A stretch of 64,000 bases of DNA, taken from assembly GCF_003115845.1 (NCBI RefSeq), contig NZ_KZ819030.1:124001-188000 (forward strand), read 5' to 3'. Both the position numbers and the translations under genes were made by a program. The DNA is from Brenneria roseae subsp. roseae. GTDB taxonomy: Bacteria > Pseudomonadota > Gammaproteobacteria > Enterobacterales > Enterobacteriaceae. Below are positions 60,333 through 64,000 of this stretch, piece by piece; the stretch's first letter is position 1, and each line of letters starts with the position of its first letter. The notes beneath the pieces are model-generated. The model was not told the origin of the DNA. It made no database searches and saw nothing but the letters and a program-made list of their open reading frames with translations.

Positions 60333-62093
60333 ATGTCTTTTACTCTGCGGCCTTACCAGCGTGAGGCCGTTGCCGCTACGCTGGAGTATTTTCGTCGACA
60401 TACCCAGCCGGCAGTTATTGTGCTACCCACCGGCGCGGGAAAAAGTCTCGTCATTGCCGAACTGGCCAGACTCGCACGCGGCCGGGTGCTGGTGTTAGCA
60501 CACGTTAAAGAACTGGTTGCGCAAAACCATGCCAAATACTGCGCCTGGGGACTGGAAGCGGATATTTTCGCCGCGGGCCTGCAACAGCGACAGAGCCGTG
60601 GGAAAGTGGTATTTGGCAGCGTCCAGTCGGTCGCCCGCAATCTGGATCAGTTTGAGCAATCCTTCTCATTGTTGATTATCGATGAATGTCATCGCATCAG
60701 TGACGATGACGATAGTCAATATCAGCAGATCATCCAGCACCTGCAACAAACCAATCCGCAGCTGCGGTTGTTGGGTCTGACCGCCACCCCCTATCGACTG
60801 GGAAAAGGCTGGATTTATCAATACCATTATCACGGCATGATTCGTGGCGATGCGTACTGTTTGTTCCGGGATTGTATCTATGAACTACCGCTGCGCTACA
60901 TGATCAAGCATGGTTTTCTGGTACCGCCAGATCGGTTGGATATGCCGGTGGTGCAGTACGATTTCAGTAAGCTGACCACCAGAAGCAACGGTTTATTCAG
61001 CGAAATCGATCTGAATCATGAACTAAAACGCCAGCAGCGCATTACGCCACACATCATTAGCCAAATCATCGACTATGCGCAAACGCGTTTAGGCGTGATG
61101 ATTTTTGCCGCCACGGTTGAACATGCCCGCGAAATTTATTCGCTCTTGCCTGAAGGGCAGGCCGCGCTGGTAAGCGCTGAAACCCCAGCGGCGGAACGCG
61201 ATACGCTGATCGAGGCATTTAAGCGGCAACAACTGCGGTATCTGGTGAATGTCGCCGTTCTGACCACTGGCTTTGATGCTCCTCATGTCGATCTGATCGC
61301 CATCCTGCGTCCAACAGAATCGGTAAGCTTATACCAGCAGATTGTTGGCCGCGGTTTACGTCTCTTTCCCGGCAAAACGGACTGCCTGATACTGGATTAT
61401 GCCGGCAACCCGCATGACCTTTACACGCCCGAAGTCGGCAACAGCAAACCCCATGCCGACAGCCAGCCCGTTCAGGTCTTTTGCCCACAATGCGGTTTTG
61501 CCAATTTGTTCTGGGGAAAAGCAATGCCGGATGGCAGCGTGATTGAACACTACGGCCGTCGCTGTCAGGGATGGGAGCAGGGAGACGATACCCGGCGCGT
61601 GCAGTGCGACTACCGTTTCCGCTTTAAAGTCTGCCCTCACTGCGGTGCGGAGAACGATATTGCCGCTCGTCGCTGCCACCAGTGCGACGAGGTGTTGGTC
61701 GATCCGGACGATATGCTTAAAGCGGCGCTGAAACTAAAAGATGCTCTGGTGTTGCGCTGTAGCGGAATGCAGCTCACGCCCGGACAAGATGCCAAAGGAG
61801 AATGGCTGAAAATTACCTATTATGATGAAGACGGCGCAGATGTCAGTGAGCGGTTTCGTTTGCATACGCCGGCGCAACGTCACGTTTTTCAGCTGGTTTT
61901 TTTGCGGATTCACCAGCGTGCTCCCGGCGTTCCTTTTGTCTGGCAGACGGTGAACGACATCGTGGCACAGCAGAGTTTATTACGCGCTCCCGATTTTGTC
62001 GTCGCGCGTAAACAGGGGAAATTTTGGCAACTGAGAGAAAAAATGTTCGACTATCAGGGACGTTTTCGACGCGCCAATGAACTGCGCGGTTAA
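60333..62093 (+). CDS. radD: DNA repair helicase-like ATPase RadD (YejH)
   Basis: Superfamily 2 ATPase that promotes RecA-dependent repair and strand exchange in E. coli. The 586 residues equal the E. coli length. Helicase motifs are [14 protein letters not shown] (K37), [26 protein letters not shown] and [16 protein letters not shown] zinc-finger region follows (about 385-465) with [17 protein letters not shown] and [19 protein letters not shown]. The C-terminal [16 protein letters not shown] and [15 protein letters not shown] are conserved. Confidence 0.95.
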   Translation: MSFTLRPYQREAVAATLEYFRRHTQPAVIVLPTGAGKSLVIAELARLARGRVLVLAHVKELVAQNHAKYCAWGLEADIFAAGLQQRQSRGKVVFGSVQSVARNLDQFEQSFSLLIIDECHRISDDDDSQYQQIIQHLQQTNPQLRLLGLTATPYRLGKGWIYQYHYHGMIRGDAYCLFRDCIYELPLRYMIKHGFLVPPDRLDMPVVQYDFSKLTTRSNGLFSEIDLNHELKRQQRITPHIISQIIDYAQTRLGVMIFAATVEHAREIYSLLPEGQAALVSAETPAAERDTLIEAFKRQQLRYLVNVAVLTTGFDAPHVDLIAILRPTESVSLYQQIVGRGLRLFPGKTDCLILDYAGNPHDLYTPEVGNSKPHADSQPVQVFCPQCGFANLFWGKAMPDGSVIEHYGRRCQGWEQGDDTRRVQCDYRFRFKVCPHCGAENDIAARRCHQCDEVLVDPDDMLKAALKLKDALVLRCSGMQLTPGQDAKGEWLKITYYDEDGADVSERFRLHTPAQRHVFQLVFLRIHQRAPGVPFVWQTVNDIVAQQSLLRAPDFVVARKQGKFWQLREKMFDYQGRFRRANELRG

Positions 62094-62109
62094 CGTTAGC
62101 CAACAGATT

Positions 62110-62176
62110 GATGACGGGCATTCATGCCCGCTCCCAGGGGCCGCCGCTAACGCGATGTTAAAAAACGCGCCCATGA
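62110..62176 (+). repeat. Possible degenerate relative of the structured repeat
   Basis: After the radD stop, CGGGCA-TTCA-TGCCCG (62115-62130) is followed by GGGGCCGCCGCTAACGCGATG, then TTAAAAAACGCGCCCATGA. This tracks the array unit (hairpin, GGGCCG-CGC-A-CG, TTGAAAA, hairpin) in order, but only the first stem is well paired. It is in the sense direction of radD and 26 bp upstream of the rplY promoter. The relationship is tentative. Confidence 0.4.
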
Positions 62177-62201
62177 CTTGAAAGATATCTCGCGGTTTTG
62201 T

Positions 62202-62230
62202 TTGCCCGGCAAGCTATATTCCGCTAAAAT
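62202..62230 (+). promoter_or_regulatory. Sigma-70 promoter of rplY
   Basis: TTGCCC (62202-62207), a 17-bp spacer and TAAAAT (62225-62230). Downstream the leader contains a hairpin GCTTTTG/CAAAAGC (about 62240-62258), a possible site for L25 autoregulation. Confidence 0.6.
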
Positions 62231-62319
62231 TCAGCCCGCTTTTGTACCGCAAAAGCTGAACAATCCAACTTGCTGCTGGGTCGCCTGTAGCAGGGTTACT
62301 TTCTTAAGTAGAGAAAAAA

Positions 62320-62604
62320 ATGATTACTATCAAAGCAGAAGCACGTAAAGAGCAGGGTAAGGGTGCGAGCCGCCGCCTGCGTATCGCTGGCAAATTCCCA
62401 GCCATCGTTTATGGTGGTTCAGAAGCGCCGGTTGCTATCGAATTGGATCATGACATCGTTAAAAATCAGGAACTGAAACCTGGCTTCTACGGTGAAACGG
62501 TTATCCTGTCTATCGACGGCAAAGAAATTCAGGTCAAAGTTCAGGCTGTACAGCGTCACGTGTTCAAGCCAAAACTGACTCACATCGACTTCATTCGCGT
62601 TTAA
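62320..62604 (+). CDS. rplY: Ribosomal protein L25
   Basis: 5S rRNA-binding protein of the large subunit; in E. coli it can repress its own translation. The 94 residues correspond to the short gammaproteobacterial L25 without the CTC-type extension: [48 protein letters not shown] and [18 protein letters not shown]. The leader ends with GTAGAGAAAAAA before the ATG. A strong terminator and a repeat array follow. Confidence 0.97.
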   Translation: MITIKAEARKEQGKGASRRLRIAGKFPAIVYGGSEAPVAIELDHDIVKNQELKPGFYGETVILSIDGKEIQVKVQAVQRHVFKPKLTHIDFIRV

Positions 62605-62637
62605 TCACGCGGAAGTCAATCCGGGACGCCGGAAAGG

Positions 62638-62663
62638 AAACGCCGCTCTTGCGGCGTTTTTTT
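62638..62663 (+). terminator. Terminator of rplY
   Basis: AAACGCCGC-TCTT-GCGGCG followed by seven T residues. The first unit of the repeat array starts at the base after the T-run. Confidence 0.93.
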
Positions 62664-62845
62664 ATGGTGGGCAATCCCTGCCCACCACCCTACGGGCCGT
62701 CGCAAGCGACGTTGAAAATCGCTCCCGGCGATTTTTTATGGTGGGCAATCCCTGCCACCACCCTACGGGCCGTCGCAAGCGACGTTGAAAATCGCTCCCG
62801 GCGATTTTTTATGGTGGGCAATCCCTGCCCACCACCCTGCCCGTC
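62664..62845 (+). repeat. Second tandem array of the structured repeat
   Basis: Two full units (62664-62737, 74 bp; 62738-62810, 73 bp with one base lost) and a 35-bp partial third. The last 45 bases of each unit (GGGCCGTCGCAAGCGACG onward to the GGCGATTTTTT run) equal the array at 12129 read on the minus strand. The first hairpin has the same ATCCCT loop but a different stem, GGTGGGC/GCCCACC, in place of GCCCC/GGGGC. It lies between the convergent rplY and yejK, in the sense direction of rplY. A 92-residue frame through it is not a gene. Confidence 0.92.
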
Positions 62846-62856
62846 TTCAAATCCGC

Positions 62857-63867
62857 CTACTGATTACCACCGGTTAAACGGCGCTGTAGCTGATCGCGCA
62901 GATTCGGCGGCGTCCCTTTTATCGTGAGCGTATCCGTTGCCGGATCCCAGAAAATACGTTCACCCAACAATAACGCATCAAAATTCAGGCTGATCCCCCC
63001 GCCACTGCCCGCAAACTTGGTCAATTGACGCAATGTGCTGCGGTCAGCAGGAAAACTGTCCTCCAGTTCATACCCTTGTTCCGTCGAGAATTGCTGGAAC
63101 GTTTTATCACCTAACGGGGGCAATTCCTGAGACAGCGCAGCCAGCTCGATTTCTTCACCCGACTGCAACTGTTCGTTACAGTAGCTGTATACCTGTTGAC
63201 GGTAATTCTGACGCTCATTTTTATCCAACTGCGCACCATCGCAATACTCATCAACCGCTTTTAACAAACCACGGTTTTGCGCTTTGGTGTCCAGCCCTTC
63301 AGAGGCGGCCAGAAAATCCATAAAGAAATCAGAAACTTTCCGCCCCACTCGTCCTTTCAGAAAAGTCAGATAACGTGTTGATTCCGGGTTGGTTTCCCAT
63401 TCAGTCAAATCAATGCGCGCCACAATGTCCGCGTGATTTATGTCCAGATAGTGCGTACTGCTGATATCCAACTGTTCGTTGACACGCATGCTGTTGCAGC
63501 TATTGAGCACCGCAATCAGCAAATATTCCACCGCCAGATAACGGTACTGGCAAAACAGCACGATACCGCCTTCAGCAAACGGATATTTGGCCAGTTCATC
63601 ACGCAAACGTCCGGTCGCCGCCCGCGTGAATCCCAGAAAGTCCTCGTCCCCTTTACGGCAGGATCTGAGCGCATCCGCCAGTTCACTCTGTTCATTAAAC
63701 AAACCGTAAGCTTTACTTTTAGCACTATAGACGCGATGCAGTTCAGCCATCATTTCCTCTACTGTCGCATTGGTGGACAGTAAGGAATCACGCAACACCA
63801 TTTCCAGCGTTTGTTCGTCACGTTTAATTAGCTGATGCAGAGCGATCTGGCCGATATCCAGACTCAT
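62857..63867 (-). CDS. yejK: Nucleoid-associated protein YejK (NdpA)
   Basis: 37-kDa nucleoid-associated protein. The ATG at 63867 (336 residues; E. coli 335) has AGGAG eight bases upstream and starts [19 protein letters not shown], as in E. coli. Conserved blocks are [104 protein letters not shown] and [39 protein letters not shown]. In E. coli yejL lies divergently upstream; the plus-strand AAAAGGAT at the right edge of the window would suit its ribosome binding site. Confidence 0.95.
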   Translation of the reverse strand: MSLDIGQIALHQLIKRDEQTLEMVLRDSLLSTNATVEEMMAELHRVYSAKSKAYGLFNEQSELADALRSCRKGDEDFLGFTRAATGRLRDELAKYPFAEGGIVLFCQYRYLAVEYLLIAVLNSCNSMRVNEQLDISSTHYLDINHADIVARIDLTEWETNPESTRYLTFLKGRVGRKVSDFFMDFLAASEGLDTKAQNRGLLKAVDEYCDGAQLDKNERQNYRQQVYSYCNEQLQSGEEIELAALSQELPPLGDKTFQQFSTEQGYELEDSFPADRSTLRQLTKFAGSGGGISLNFDALLLGERIFWDPATDTLTIKGTPPNLRDQLQRRLTGGNQ

Positions 63868-64000
63868 GATAAACTCTCCTTTTGGCAAGGTGCGTATTCA
63901 AACACCGAAGCAGCATGGCCGCAACTGAAAAGCCATGCCTTCCCTGTTGTAAACGCACAGGCAGCCTAAAATGATAAATGATAAAAGTGCGGAAAAGGAT

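Noticed and set aside
62649-62927. 92-residue frame after rplY
   Set aside because: The frame is produced by the tandem repeat (its protein is itself repeated) and runs into yejK on the other strand.

Overview
The window looks like a chromosomal segment of a plant-associated enterobacterium. Nearly every core protein aligns by eye, end to end, with an Escherichia coli K-12 protein. The gene neighbourhoods, the terminal-inverted-repeat elements and the extra transport and chemotaxis genes suggest the Pectobacteriaceae (Pectobacterium, Dickeya, Brenneria or Lonsdalea). The genus is inferred; no rRNA gene is present to fix it. I see no tRNA or rRNA gene, prophage, CRISPR array or complete insertion sequence.

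Layout. 1-20 kb matches the E. coli 18-19 min region: a partial ybjO, the putrescine importer potFGHI, ybjN, rimK, nfsA, grxA, ybjM, ybjL, the small RNA gene rybB with its own sigma-E promoter, dacC, a metQNI-type importer, gstB, yliI and rimO. An AT-rich island (about 17.2-18.6 kb) between yliI and rimO holds two unrecognised genes and the 3' part of a type VI secretion hcp gene. 20-64 kb matches E. coli 48-49 min: sanA, yeiB, folE, frmB/yeiG, lysP, yeiE, yeiH, nfo, fruBKA, setB, yeiW, yeiP (efpL), yeiR, lpxT, mepS, yejABEF, yejG, bcr, rsuA, yejH (radD), rplY and yejK. Two accessory blocks interrupt it. The first (23-29 kb) has a chemoreceptor with a flagellar sigma-28 promoter, an MFS exporter with a divergent LysR regulator, and frmA. 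The second (30-36 kb) has a broken GST gene, a KTSC gene, hcxA, an RbsA/RbsC-type ABC pair without a binding protein, and a 2-hydroxyacid dehydrogenase. yecH sits 3 bp upstream of radD.

How the genes work together. PotFGHI imports putrescine. FruBKA takes up and phosphorylates fructose under two Cra operators, facing the divergent sugar exporter setB. FrmA and FrmB are the two enzymes of glutathione-dependent formaldehyde detoxification and lie next to each other. YejABEF is a peptide importer. DacC, MepS, LpxT and SanA act on the envelope, and RybB is its sigma-E-controlled small RNA. RimK, RimO, RsuA, YeiP and L25 act on ribosomes and translation.

The most unusual signal is a structured repeat of 73-74 bp, tandem at two loci 50 kb apart (12129-12366 after metI; 62664-62845 after rplY), with one diverged copy after frmB (30110-30163) and two doubtful relatives (30797, 62110). 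All five lie in sense orientation just after a gene's 3' end. Between the two arrays the first hairpin has changed both arms while keeping pairing and loop. A second, separate family of terminal-inverted-repeat elements (5422, 6469, 8328, 51253) brackets rimK on both sides.
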